NCBI GenBank assembly: GCA_963764465.1
Contig: CAVXSO010000004.1
Span: 1-64,000, forward strand
Reading direction: 5' to 3'
Source: JAJXXT01 sp963764465
Lineage (GTDB): Bacteria > Pseudomonadota > Alphaproteobacteria > Acetobacterales > Acetobacteraceae
DNA: 64,000 nt
In this document: piece after piece, positions 11,731 through 20,223 of the stretch
Position numbering within the stretch: the stretch's first letter is position 1
Layout of the letters: each line of letters begins with the position of its first letter
The notes under the pieces: model-generated
What the model was told of the DNA's origin: nothing
The model's database searches: none
What the model saw: the letters and a program-made list of their open reading frames with translations, nothing else
Program-made: the position numbers and the translations under genes

Positions 11731-12486
11731 ATGCAGGACGCCCCCCCGACAGAGCAGGAACCAATCGTCGCCATCCGCGACCTGCACAAATCCTTCGGCC
11801 AGATCGAGGTTCTGCGCGGCATCAGCTTCGATGTCCGCAAGGGCGAGGTGGTCTGCATCATCGGCCCCTCCGGCTCCGGGAAATCGACGCTGATCCGCTG
11901 CATCAACGCGCTGACGCCGTTCGAGCGCGGGTCGCTCAAGGTCATGGGCCAGGAGGTTCACCGCCCCGACCTCGACAAGCTGGCGCTGCGCCGGCACGTC
12001 GGCATGGTGTTCCAGCAGTACAACCTCTTCCCGCATCGCACGGCGCTGCAGAACGTCATGATGGCGCCGATCCAGGTGCTGAAGCAGCCGAAGGCGGAGG
12101 TCGAGGTGCGGGCGCGCGCGCTGATGCGCAAGGTCCGGCTCGAGGGGAAGGAGGACGCCTATCCCGGGGAGCTTTCCGGCGGCCAGCAGCAGCGCGTCGC
12201 CATCGCCCGTTCGCTCGCGATGAATCCGGACATCATGCTGTTCGACGAGGTGACCGCCGCCCTCGATCCCGAAACGGTGAAGGAGGTGCTCCTCACCATC
12301 AAGCAACTCGCCGACGAGGGCATGACCTGCATCCTGGTCACGCACGAGATGGGCTTCGCACGTGAAGTCGCCGACCATGTCTATTTCACCGACCGTGGCG
12401 TCATCGTCGAGCACGGACCTCCGGCGGAGCTCTTCTCCAATCCCCGTGATCCGCGGACGCAGGCATTTCTCAGCCAGGTGCTCTGA
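11731..12486 (+). CDS. Polar amino-acid ABC transporter ATP-binding protein
   Basis: This is the ATPase of the importer (251 residues). It has Walker A GPSGSGKST near residue 48, a Q loop at MVFQQYNLFPHRTA, the signature LSGGQQQRVAIARSLA, Walker B IMLFDEVTAALDPE and the switch His in LVTHEMGFA. The ATG at 11731 follows GGAGCGGAG. It is the last gene of the four-gene transporter set, which appears to be cotranscribed with the sox genes. Confidence 0.94.
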   Translation: MQDAPPTEQEPIVAIRDLHKSFGQIEVLRGISFDVRKGEVVCIIGPSGSGKSTLIRCINALTPFERGSLKVMGQEVHRPDLDKLALRRHVGMVFQQYNLFPHRTALQNVMMAPIQVLKQPKAEVEVRARALMRKVRLEGKEDAYPGELSGGQQQRVAIARSLAMNPDIMLFDEVTAALDPETVKEVLLTIKQLADEGMTCILVTHEMGFAREVADHVYFTDRGVIVEHGPPAELFSNPRDPRTQAFLSQVL

Positions 12487-12549
12487 CGCGCAGGAGCCGA
12501 TCGACCCCGACCACGCCGATCGCATCGGCCGCAGCCCATCGCGCCAGCA

Positions 12550-12638
12550 CCCGGCGGCGCCGGGCATCGCGGGGTGATCCCCATGATGCGGACGGCAAAC
12601 ATCTTCGTCCTGCCGCGAGCGGGCACGAAGCCGTGCCC
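12550..12638 (+). other. Two hairpins between transporter operon and FAD oxidoreductase
   Basis: The 175-base gap after the ATPase gene contains CCCGGC/GCCGGG (12550-12564, 3-base loop) and GGGCACG/CGTGCCC (12621-12638, 4-base loop). Neither is followed by a real T run, so they may be weak terminators, mRNA stabilisers or remnants. No gene or promoter was recognised in the gap. The next gene has its own ribosome site, GGAGCAAG. Confidence 0.4.
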
Positions 12639-12661
12639 TTCCCGGAACCGCGGAGCAAGAG

Positions 12662-14275
12662 ATGAGAGCAAGCGACCAGGGGACGGACATCCTCGTGATC
12701 GGCGCGGGGCACAACGGCCTCGTCTGCGCCTTCTATCTCGCGCGAGCCGGGTTCAAGGTCACCGTGCTGGAACGGCGCGCCGTCGTGGGCGGTGCGGCGG
12801 TGACCGAGGAATTCCACCCCGGCTACCGCAACTCGACCGCGAGCTACACGGTCTCGCTCCTCAACCCCAAGGTCATCGCGGACATGGACCTGGCCGGCCA
12901 CGGCCTCACCATCGTCGATCGCAAGGTGCAGAACTTCCTGCCCGTGGACGACCGGCGCTATCTCGCGACCGGCGCCGGCCGCACCCGGGCGGAGGTCGCG
13001 AAATTCTCCCCCCGCGATGCCGAGCGCCTCGATGCCTATGACGAGCGCCTCGCCGTGCTCGCCAACCTGGTGCGCACGACGCTGCTGGAGACGCCGCCGA
13101 ACGGCGCGATCGGCGGCTGGATCGCGGGTCTGCGCGAGGCTCTGCGCGTGCTGCCGCTCGGCCGTCGGCTCGCAGCGCTCGACGTCACGGCGCGGCGCGA
13201 TCTCCTCGCCCTGTTCGGCCAGTCCGCCGGCGACATGCTCGAAGGTTGGTTCGAAAGCGATCCGATCAAGGCCGTGCTGGGCTTCGACGGCATCGTCGGC
13301 ACCTACGCCAGCCCGTATTCGGCCGGCACCGCCTATGTGCTCCTGCACCACTGCTTCGGCGAGACCAACGGGCGCAAGGGCGTGTGGGGTCACGCCATCG
13401 GCGGCATGGGCGCCATCACGCAGGCGATGGCGAAGGCATGCGCGGCCGAGGGCGTCGAGATCGTGCTCGGCGATGCCGTGCGCGAGGTGCTCGTGGAACG
13501 CGGCAGGGTGGTGGGTGCCGCGAGCGAGGGCGGGCGTTCCTTCCGCGCCCGCGCCGTCGCCTCGAACCTCAACCCGAAGCTCCTGTTCACCAGGCTCGTC
13601 GCGGCGAACGAATTGCCGGCCGACTTCCTGTCGCGCATGCGCCAGTATCGTTGTGGTTCCGGCACGTTCCGCATGAACGTGGCGCTATCGGCGCTGCCAC
13701 GCTTCACCTGCCTGCCGGAGCCAGGCGAGCACCTGACAGCCGGCATGATCATCGGGCCATCGCTCGGCTATTTCGATCGCGCCTACCAGGATGCGCGCCG
13801 CCTCGGCTGGTCGCGCGAACCGATCGTCGAGATGCTGATTCCATCGACGCTCGACCCCACGCTGGCACCCGCCGGCCGCCATGTCGCGAGCCTGTTCTGC
13901 CAGCACGTCGCACCCGAACTGCCGGAGGGCCAAAGCTGGGACGATCATCGGGAGGAAGTCGCGGACCTGATGATCGAGACGGTCGAGCGCGTGGCGCCGG
14001 GCTTCAAGGCCTCCGTGCTCGGCCGCGTCGCCTATTCACCGCTGGACCTCGAGCGTACCTTCGGCCTCGTGGGCGGCGACATCATGCATGGCGCGCTCTC
14101 CCTCGATCAGATCTTCTCGGCGCGGCCGGTGCTGGGCCATGCGGATTATCGCGGCCCGCTGCCGGGCCTTTACATGTGCGGCTCGGGCACGCACCCGGGC
14201 GGCGGCGTCACCGGCGCGCCAGGCCACAATGCCGCGCGAGAGATCCTGCGAGACCTGCGGCGCCGGCGCATCTAG
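12662..14275 (+). CDS. Phytoene-desaturase-like FAD/NAD(P)-dependent oxidoreductase
   Basis: This 537-residue flavoprotein starts with an FAD-binding motif (ILVIGAGHNGLVCAFYLARAG) and continues ERRAVVGGAAVTEEF. A second cofactor segment near the C terminus reads GLYMCGSGTHPGGGVTGAPG. This is the pattern of the CrtI/PYROXD2-like family, which includes amine and carotenoid oxidoreductases, so the substrate is unknown. No carotenoid genes are nearby. Position behind the sox genes and an amino-acid importer makes an amine or amino-acid-derived substrate more likely. Its TAG stop overlaps the stop of the convergent TRAP permease gene in a CTAG. Confidence 0.85.
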   Translation: MRASDQGTDILVIGAGHNGLVCAFYLARAGFKVTVLERRAVVGGAAVTEEFHPGYRNSTASYTVSLLNPKVIADMDLAGHGLTIVDRKVQNFLPVDDRRYLATGAGRTRAEVAKFSPRDAERLDAYDERLAVLANLVRTTLLETPPNGAIGGWIAGLREALRVLPLGRRLAALDVTARRDLLALFGQSAGDMLEGWFESDPIKAVLGFDGIVGTYASPYSAGTAYVLLHHCFGETNGRKGVWGHAIGGMGAITQAMAKACAAEGVEIVLGDAVREVLVERGRVVGAASEGGRSFRARAVASNLNPKLLFTRLVAANELPADFLSRMRQYRCGSGTFRMNVALSALPRFTCLPEPGEHLTAGMIIGPSLGYFDRAYQDARRLGWSREPIVEMLIPSTLDPTLAPAGRHVASLFCQHVAPELPEGQSWDDHREEVADLMIETVERVAPGFKASVLGRVAYSPLDLERTFGLVGGDIMHGALSLDQIFSARPVLGHADYRGPLPGLYMCGSGTHPGGGVTGAPGHNAAREILRDLRRRRI

Positions 14276-15561
14276 TGCATCGTGTTGGGCAGCCAGAGCG
14301 ATAATCCCGGAAACGCCCAGAGCACGAAGACCAACAGGATCAGCGCCGACATGAAGGGCAGGACGCCGCGGAAGATGTCGCCGAGCTTCTGGTCCGAATA
14401 GCGCTCCACCACGAACAGGTTGAGCCCCACGGGCGGCGTGACCAGCCCGATCTCGGCGATGAGCGTGTTCAGGATGCCATACCAGATCGGGTCGAACCCC
14501 AGCGCCGTCACGATCGGCAACGTGATCGGAACGATCAGCACCAGGATCGAAATCTGCTCCATGAAGAAGCTCAGGATGAAATGCAGCGCGAACGCGGCGC
14601 CGACCACCACCTGCGCAGGTATCCTGGCCTCGGACATCGCGGCGATCGCGCCCTGCGCCACCTGCGAGAGCGTGAGGAAGTACCCCATCATGTAGGCACC
14701 GACGACGATCATGATGATCATCACGCTGGTGCCCGCGGCCGAAATCAGCGACTCGCGCACCGCCTCCCAGGTCAGGCGCCGGCGCAGCCCGAGGATGACG
14801 AACGCGCCGAACGCGCCGACCGAGCCCGCCTCCGTCGGCGTTGCCACACCGAAATAGATCAGCCCGACCGTCAGGAACACGAGTGCGACGATCGGCCCCA
14901 CATAGCGCAACAGCCGGATGCGCTCCTGCCAGGTCACGCGCTGCTCCGTGCGCGGCGCCCACTCGGGCCGCCACAACAGCACCAGCCACAACGTGAGGAT
15001 CAGCGACAGGGCGGCCAGGAAACTCGGCACCAGGCCGGCCACGAGCATCTTGGCGATGCTGACATTGGCGATCACGGCGTAGAGGATCAGGCCGCTGCTC
15101 AGCGGCATCATGATCGCGAGCGTGCCCACCACCGTCACCAGGCCGCTCGACAGGCGGGGGTTGTAGCCGCGCTTGACCATCTGCGGAATCGTCGTCGGCG
15201 CCAGCGCGGCCGCCGCCGCGGTGCTGGAGCCGCAGATCGTCGCAAACCCGGCCCCGGTCAGGATGGTGACCAGCCCCAGCCCGCCCGGCACCTGCCCGAT
15301 CCAGGCGTTGAGCATCTCGAACAACTCGTCCACCGCGCCGCTGCGCAGCATGAACTCCGCCAGCAGCACGAACATCGCAATCGTCGCCAGCACGTTCTCG
15401 GAGGCGACGCTCAGCGGCGCGGACTGCAGGACGGCGAGCATGCCGCCCCACCCGCTCACCAGGTACAGCCCCACCGCACCGGCTGCCGCCGTGGCGAAAC
15501 CCACGGGAATCCCGATCGCGAGGAGAACGAACAGCAACAGAATCACACCGGCGGCCAGCAT
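14272..15561 (-). CDS. dctM: TRAP transporter large permease (DctM)
   Basis: This 429-residue integral membrane protein has about a dozen hydrophobic segments and typical DctM stretches such as FATICGSSTAAAAALAPT, AGLVPSFLAALSL and TPPVGLNLFVVERYS. It is the channel subunit that uses an ion gradient to move an organic acid delivered by the binding protein. It is the last gene of the leftward transport unit (DctP-DctQ-DctM) and ends in the convergent neighbour's stop codon. Confidence 0.95.
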   Translation of the reverse strand: MLAAGVILLLFVLLAIGIPVGFATAAAGAVGLYLVSGWGGMLAVLQSAPLSVASENVLATIAMFVLLAEFMLRSGAVDELFEMLNAWIGQVPGGLGLVTILTGAGFATICGSSTAAAAALAPTTIPQMVKRGYNPRLSSGLVTVVGTLAIMMPLSSGLILYAVIANVSIAKMLVAGLVPSFLAALSLILTLWLVLLWRPEWAPRTEQRVTWQERIRLLRYVGPIVALVFLTVGLIYFGVATPTEAGSVGAFGAFVILGLRRRLTWEAVRESLISAAGTSVMIIMIVVGAYMMGYFLTLSQVAQGAIAAMSEARIPAQVVVGAAFALHFILSFFMEQISILVLIVPITLPIVTALGFDPIWYGILNTLIAEIGLVTPPVGLNLFVVERYSDQKLGDIFRGVLPFMSALILLVFVLWAFPGLSLWLPNTMH

Positions 15562-15628
15562 CGTTCAGCTCTTCCTTCTGCGATTCAATCCCGTCCCGGG
15601 CCCACCGCGCCGCATGGTCCCGGCTCCC

Positions 15629-16213
15629 CTACATGAACTCGGCATGCGATGGCTCCACGAGCGCCTCGGTCGCGTGCGCCTCCCGTGCCGTCCCGGAGCC
15701 GACCATGAAGGGCGGCGTTTCCGCGCCCTCCGCGGTAAAGGCCGCGAGCGTGTTGAGCAGCAGCCGGACCTCCAGCAGTCCGACGCCGACGGGCACGAAG
15801 ATCTTCGATGTCCAGCCCGGCCAGTTATAGAAGTCCGGCATGATCTCGCCGCCGCTCCACGCGTCGCTCACGAGGACGACGCCCTGGTACAGGATGAGCG
15901 CGAAGAGGGTGAGCGAGACCGCGAAGTCAACCACCCGCATCGCTCGCCGCGGACCAGGCCGCAGCCGGTTGATGAACGCATCGACACGCACATGCCGCCC
16001 GACCCGGAAGGTGTAAGGCAGTGCAAGAAAGAACGCCGAAACCAGAAGATAGTGGGAGATGAAGCCATAGGACCATTGCAGCGGCGCATTGATCGCGTAC
16101 CGCAGCACGACATCGACGAACTTGATGATCATCACGAGAAAGATGGCCAGGGCGACGAGCGACATTGCCGCATCCTCGAGGTGGCAGACGATCCTGTTCA
16201 CGCGATGCAGCAT
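15629..16213 (-). CDS. dctQ: TRAP transporter small permease (DctQ)
   Basis: This 194-residue protein has four predicted transmembrane segments. DctQ-like features include VVLRYAINAPLQWSYGF and the polar region around RVGRHVRVDAFINRL. It partners the large permease. The C-terminal 35 residues are hydrophilic and slightly longer than usual. It lies between the binding-protein and large-permease genes. Confidence 0.9.
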   Translation of the reverse strand: MLHRVNRIVCHLEDAAMSLVALAIFLVMIIKFVDVVLRYAINAPLQWSYGFISHYLLVSAFFLALPYTFRVGRHVRVDAFINRLRPGPRRAMRVVDFAVSLTLFALILYQGVVLVSDAWSGGEIMPDFYNWPGWTSKIFVPVGVGLLEVRLLLNTLAAFTAEGAETPPFMVGSGTAREAHATEALVEPSHAEFM

Positions 16214-16267
16214 GTCGCTTCCTCCCGCACCGGAGGGCAGCCGGTTGTCCGGCTGCCCCGCCGCTTC

Positions 16268-17311
16268 CTACTTCTGGCTCGCCAGCGCGCTCTTCAACGC
16301 CGCGAGCACCTTGCTCCCGGATTTGCCGCCACGGTCCATCCCCTTCGCCCAGCGTTCCTGCACCGGTTGGAGAAGCGTGTGCCAATGGGTCACCTGCGCC
16401 GGCGTCAGGTGATACATCTTCCACCCGTACTGCTTGGGCAACGTGTTATCGATCGAGTCCTGGCCGGACGCATCCCAATTCCTGCAGCTGTTCAGCATGG
16501 CGTCATGCGCCGCCTTTTCCATCGCCGCCTGGACGTCCTTCGGCAGTGAGTTCCAGCGCTTCTCGTTGATGACAAAGGTCGAAACGAAATCGCCGACGCC
16601 CGCGCCAACGGTGCCGAATTGCAGCACATGCTGCTCGTGCAGCGCCGCGACGCTCGCGTACGGCCCGATGCGCCCGTCCAGCACCCCGCGCTGGGAAGCC
16701 TCGTACACATCCGTCGAGCTCATCTGCACGGGCACGGCGCCGAGCGCGCGCACCGCATCCTGCTCCGCGCCCCCCGCGGCTTTCAGCCGCAGGCCCTTGA
16801 GGTCCGCGAGGCTGCGGACGGGCTTGCGCGTGGTCATGATCTCATAGGGCGGCGGGCTGCCGGTGAAGAGCGGATGCAGGCCAAGCGGCGTGTATTCGAG
16901 CTTGGTCAGAATCCCGTCGGGCGTCATCAGCGTCTGCATCGCCTCCGAGATCTGGCAGGCGGTCTGCGCCAGCCCCGGCAGGCCGCCGACCTCGCTCAGC
17001 GGCAGCTTCTCGGGTGTGTAGGGCGGTGCCGCAAGCAGCATGTCGATGCCGCCGCCCTGCGTGAGCTGCAGCAGCGTCGGTGGCTTGCCAAGCTGCCCAT
17101 CCGGATACCACTGGAACTTGACCTGCCCGTGGGTGAGTTCCGTCACCTCCTTCATGAAGAGCTCGGGGCCCCAGACATTGGCCGGGTGCTTGTCCGGCCA
17201 GGTGCTCGCCACCTTCAGCGTGATCGTGGCCGCCTGCGCGCCACCGCCGGCCAGCAGCACCAGCCCCAACGCCGCGGCGCCACTCAGTTTCCTTGCTCGC
17301 TCTGTCTTCAT
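16268..17311 (-). CDS. dctP: TRAP transporter periplasmic binding protein (DctP)
   Basis: This 347-residue protein has a Sec signal peptide (MKTERARKLSGAAALGL, cleavage about GAQA|A) and the DctP fold, with KVASTWPDKHPANVWGPELF and a later KPVRSLADLKGLRLKAAGG region. The ATG at 17311 is preceded by GGGAGGAAAAAC, a strong ribosome site; an upstream ATG would add 18 residues without one. It captures a carboxylate in the periplasm. The gene starts 38 bases after the first carboxyltransferase gene, which suggests a single transcript with the CoA genes upstream. Confidence 0.93.
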   Translation of the reverse strand: MKTERARKLSGAAALGLVLLAGGGAQAATITLKVASTWPDKHPANVWGPELFMKEVTELTHGQVKFQWYPDGQLGKPPTLLQLTQGGGIDMLLAAPPYTPEKLPLSEVGGLPGLAQTACQISEAMQTLMTPDGILTKLEYTPLGLHPLFTGSPPPYEIMTTRKPVRSLADLKGLRLKAAGGAEQDAVRALGAVPVQMSSTDVYEASQRGVLDGRIGPYASVAALHEQHVLQFGTVGAGVGDFVSTFVINEKRWNSLPKDVQAAMEKAAHDAMLNSCRNWDASGQDSIDNTLPKQYGWKMYHLTPAQVTHWHTLLQPVQERWAKGMDRGGKSGSKVLAALKSALASQK

Positions 17312-17348
17312 GTTTTTCCTCCCTTCCATATTGTCACGCGTCGGGGCG

Positions 17349-18947
17349 TCATGCCTCGCGCGCAAGACAAGCCGTTACCTCCAGCGCGTCCTCCACCCAG
17401 TCGCACAAGACCGCCCGGGTTTCGCGTGGATCGATAATGTCAACGATCCCGAAACGTTCCGCCGTGCGGAATGGCGAGGCGAGCCGATGATAATGTGCCT
17501 CCAGTTCCTTGCGTCTCGCCACCGGGTCCTCGGCCGCGGCGATGTCGCGCCGGTACGCCGCGGCCACTCCGCCCTCGACTGGGATCGATCCCCATCGTGC
17601 CGAGGGCCAGGCCACGCGGTGGTTGATGGATCGCCCGTCGAGCCCGTGCTTGCGACCATGCATGCCACCCGCGAGCCCATAGGCACGGCGCACGATGACG
17701 GACATCCACGGCATGCTGCTGCGCTCGATCATACGCAGCACGCGCACCGCGCCCAGAAGCGTGCCGGCCATTTCCGCTTCCAGTCCGATCATGTTCCCGG
17801 GCTGATCGACGAAGTTCACGACTGGCAGGTGGAACGTGTCGCAAAGCTCCACGAAGCGCTCCACCTTGTTCGCCGCCGTCAGCGTCATGGAGCCCGCGGC
17901 GACGCGCGGATCGTTCGCCATCACCCCCACCACGATGCCGTCCAGCCGCGCCAGGCATGTAATGACCGATCCGCCATGATAACGACCGATCTCGAAAATC
18001 GACGCGCGGTCGAAAATGGCCTCCAGGATTTTGCGCGGATCATAGACCTGGCGAGGGTTGCGCGGCACGGCGTGCTGCAGCCAGTCCTCGGCACGGGCTC
18101 GATCGTCGTCGCACGCGGTGCGCGGCGGCAGCAGCCCGGCGTGCCGCGGCATGTAGCTCAGGAAGCGGCGTACCTGGCGCAGCGCGTCCGCTTCGTCCAC
18201 GGCTTCGTTGTCAACCACCCCGCTCTTGCGGGAGTGGACCTGGTATCCGCCGAGCGCGTTCTTGTCGATGTCGATACCGAAGGCCTGCTTCACCACCGGC
18301 GGGCCCGCCGCGAACACCTGGCTGGTATCGCGGACCATGATGGAGAAATGGCTGCCCAGAACCTTGATCGCGCCCAACCCGGCGCACGCGCCCAGCGCGA
18401 CGCCCACCACCGGAACGCGGTCAAGAAGCGGAACGATCGGCCACGTCGGATAACCTGGGATCTTCGTGCTCTGCATCTGGTCGAGCAGCTTCACACTGCC
18501 CCCGGCGGTGTCCACCAGGCGCACGAGCGGCATGCGCATCTCGAAGGCAATTCGTTCCGCGTAGATCCATTTTTCGGAGTTGGTGGATTCGGATGATCCT
18601 CCACGGATCGTGAAATCGTCAGCGGAGATCGAGACCTTGCGCCCGTCGATCCGCCCCGTGCCGATGATGGCGTTGGCCGGCACGAAGCTCTTCAGTCCGC
18701 CTTCGGGCGCATAGCTCGCCTTGCCGGTAAGCTGCCCCATCTCCCTGAAGCTGCCGGGATCAAGCAAGGTATCGATACGTTCCCGAGCCGACATCTTGCC
18801 GAGCGCGTGCTGGCGCGCGATGGCTTCCTCGCCGCCCATCGCCACCGCCATCGCATGGCGCGCCCGCAGTTCCTCGATCTCCGGCGCCCATGCGCCGGCC
18901 GCCTGCGGGGAAGGCGTCTTCATCGCCGGATCGATCTCGTCCGGCAT
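17349..18947 (-). CDS. Acyl-CoA carboxylase carboxyltransferase-type subunit (copy 1)
   Basis: This 532-residue protein is of the PccB/MmdA family (two crotonase-fold carboxyltransferase halves). Recognisable segments are LGKMSARERIDTLLDPGSF, FTIRGGSSEST, MPLVRLVDTAGGS, GPPVVKQAFG, FVDQPGNMIG, VRRAYGLAGGM and WGSIPVEGGVAAAYRRDI. Canonical PccB has D-T/V-PGF where this one has DQPGN. No biotin carboxylase or biotin carrier gene is nearby, so it may work with subunits encoded elsewhere or in a decarboxylase-type complex. It is a clear paralogue of the frameshifted gene at 20224-21817, separated from it by a CoA-transferase gene. Confidence 0.88.
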   Translation of the reverse strand: MPDEIDPAMKTPSPQAAGAWAPEIEELRARHAMAVAMGGEEAIARQHALGKMSARERIDTLLDPGSFREMGQLTGKASYAPEGGLKSFVPANAIIGTGRIDGRKVSISADDFTIRGGSSESTNSEKWIYAERIAFEMRMPLVRLVDTAGGSVKLLDQMQSTKIPGYPTWPIVPLLDRVPVVGVALGACAGLGAIKVLGSHFSIMVRDTSQVFAAGPPVVKQAFGIDIDKNALGGYQVHSRKSGVVDNEAVDEADALRQVRRFLSYMPRHAGLLPPRTACDDDRARAEDWLQHAVPRNPRQVYDPRKILEAIFDRASIFEIGRYHGGSVITCLARLDGIVVGVMANDPRVAAGSMTLTAANKVERFVELCDTFHLPVVNFVDQPGNMIGLEAEMAGTLLGAVRVLRMIERSSMPWMSVIVRRAYGLAGGMHGRKHGLDGRSINHRVAWPSARWGSIPVEGGVAAAYRRDIAAAEDPVARRKELEAHYHRLASPFRTAERFGIVDIIDPRETRAVLCDWVEDALEVTACLAREA

Positions 18948-20210
18948 CTAGGCAGCCCGCTCCGGCTCGCGCGGCGGGTCGGCCGCCGGCGCGGCACAAC
19001 GGATCGCGCCTTCAGCCTCTAGCGCCTGCAGTGCCGTTTCCGCGACCCGCAGGACCTCGGTGAGCACGTCGCGCGTATCGGCCGCCTGGTCGTGGCCGAC
19101 ATGGCGAATCTGGCCGGGTGTCGCGGAGAGCTTCGGCACCACGCCCGCGAGCGTCACCTGCCCCAGCTGCGGGTGCGGCATCTGTGCGAGCATCTCACGT
19201 GCGCGATAGTGCGGATCGGCAAAGATGTCGGCGATGGTAAAGACGCGCGAAACCGGCACGCCCGCCCTTTCCAGCGTCTCCTCGACCGCTTTTCCGGGCT
19301 GGCCGCGCACCCAGGCCGCCACGATCGCATCGATCGCGTCGACATTGGCGGCACGCGCGCGGATCGAGGAAAACCGCGGATCGTCCACCAGCGCGGCCTG
19401 CCCCATCGCCTCCGCCAGGCGGCCGAATGTCTGGTTGTTGTTTGCCGCGATCAGCACATAACCGTCGTCTCGCGCCAGATAGAGATTGTTCGGCGCCATG
19501 CTGGGCAGGCGCGAACCCTGCCGCGCCGGCACCAGGCCCAGCCGATCATATGCCGGAACGATCGCCTCCATCATGCTGAAGGCGGTTTCGTACAGCGCGG
19601 TATCGACGACCTGGCCCGTGCCGGTGCGATTGCGCTCCAGCAGCGCCATCGTAACACCGAACGCCGCGTAGACGGCGGTGAGGTAATCCGTCACCGCCAC
19701 CGCCACGCGCGCCGGTGGCCGATCCGGATCGCCGGTGAGGTGGCGCGTGCCGCCGAATGCCTCGCAGATCACCCCATAGCCGGGCTTGCCGCTGTATGGG
19801 CCAGTCTGGCCATAGCCACTGATGCGCGCCAGCACCAGGCCGGGGTTGGACGCGGACAGCACGTCGTATCCCAACCCCAGACGCTCCAGCGTGCCAGGGC
19901 GAAAATTCTCCACCACCACGTCGCATTGCGCCGCCAGCGCGCGCACCAGGTCGCGTCCCGCGTCCGTCTTGAGGTCGATCGTCACCGTGCGCTTGTTGCG
20001 CAGGATGCTGGCCGCGTAGAGCGATACGTCGCCCTCATGGTAACCCATGTTGCGCACCGGGTCGCCCTCCGGTGGCTCGACCTTGATGACGTCCGCACCG
20101 AAATCCGCGAGCAACCGGGCGCAAACCGGCCCCGCGATGGTGCTGCACAGCTCCAGTACCCGGTAGCCGCGCAATGGCCCGTTGCGCTCCGTTATCGTTC
20201 CTGCCCGCAC
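18948..20210 (-). CDS. Class III CoA-transferase (CaiB/BaiF family)
   Basis: This 420-residue protein begins GPLRGYRVLELCSTIAGPVCARLLADFGADVIKVEPPEGD, the normal start of CaiB/BaiF enzymes, and contains the segment VVDTALYE, with Asp at the position that forms the aspartyl-CoA intermediate in characterised members. It would move CoA from a donor such as succinyl-CoA to an organic acid. It abuts the carboxyltransferase gene on its 3' side (stop next to start), so the two are almost certainly translated from one mRNA. The substrate is probably the TRAP-imported acid, by inference. Confidence 0.9.
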   Translation of the reverse strand: MRAGTITERNGPLRGYRVLELCSTIAGPVCARLLADFGADVIKVEPPEGDPVRNMGYHEGDVSLYAASILRNKRTVTIDLKTDAGRDLVRALAAQCDVVVENFRPGTLERLGLGYDVLSASNPGLVLARISGYGQTGPYSGKPGYGVICEAFGGTRHLTGDPDRPPARVAVAVTDYLTAVYAAFGVTMALLERNRTGTGQVVDTALYETAFSMMEAIVPAYDRLGLVPARQGSRLPSMAPNNLYLARDDGYVLIAANNNQTFGRLAEAMGQAALVDDPRFSSIRARAANVDAIDAIVAAWVRGQPGKAVEETLERAGVPVSRVFTIADIFADPHYRAREMLAQMPHPQLGQVTLAGVVPKLSATPGQIRHVGHDQAADTRDVLTEVLRVAETALQALEAEGAIRCAAPAADPPREPERAA

Positions 20211-20223
20211 GGCGCTCCTCCGC

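Noticed and set aside
18948..20210. CaiB gene as an alpha-methylacyl-CoA racemase
   Set aside because: Unlike the gene at 60020, the GHD and GDxGGG racemase pair was not seen; VVDTALYE favours a transferase.
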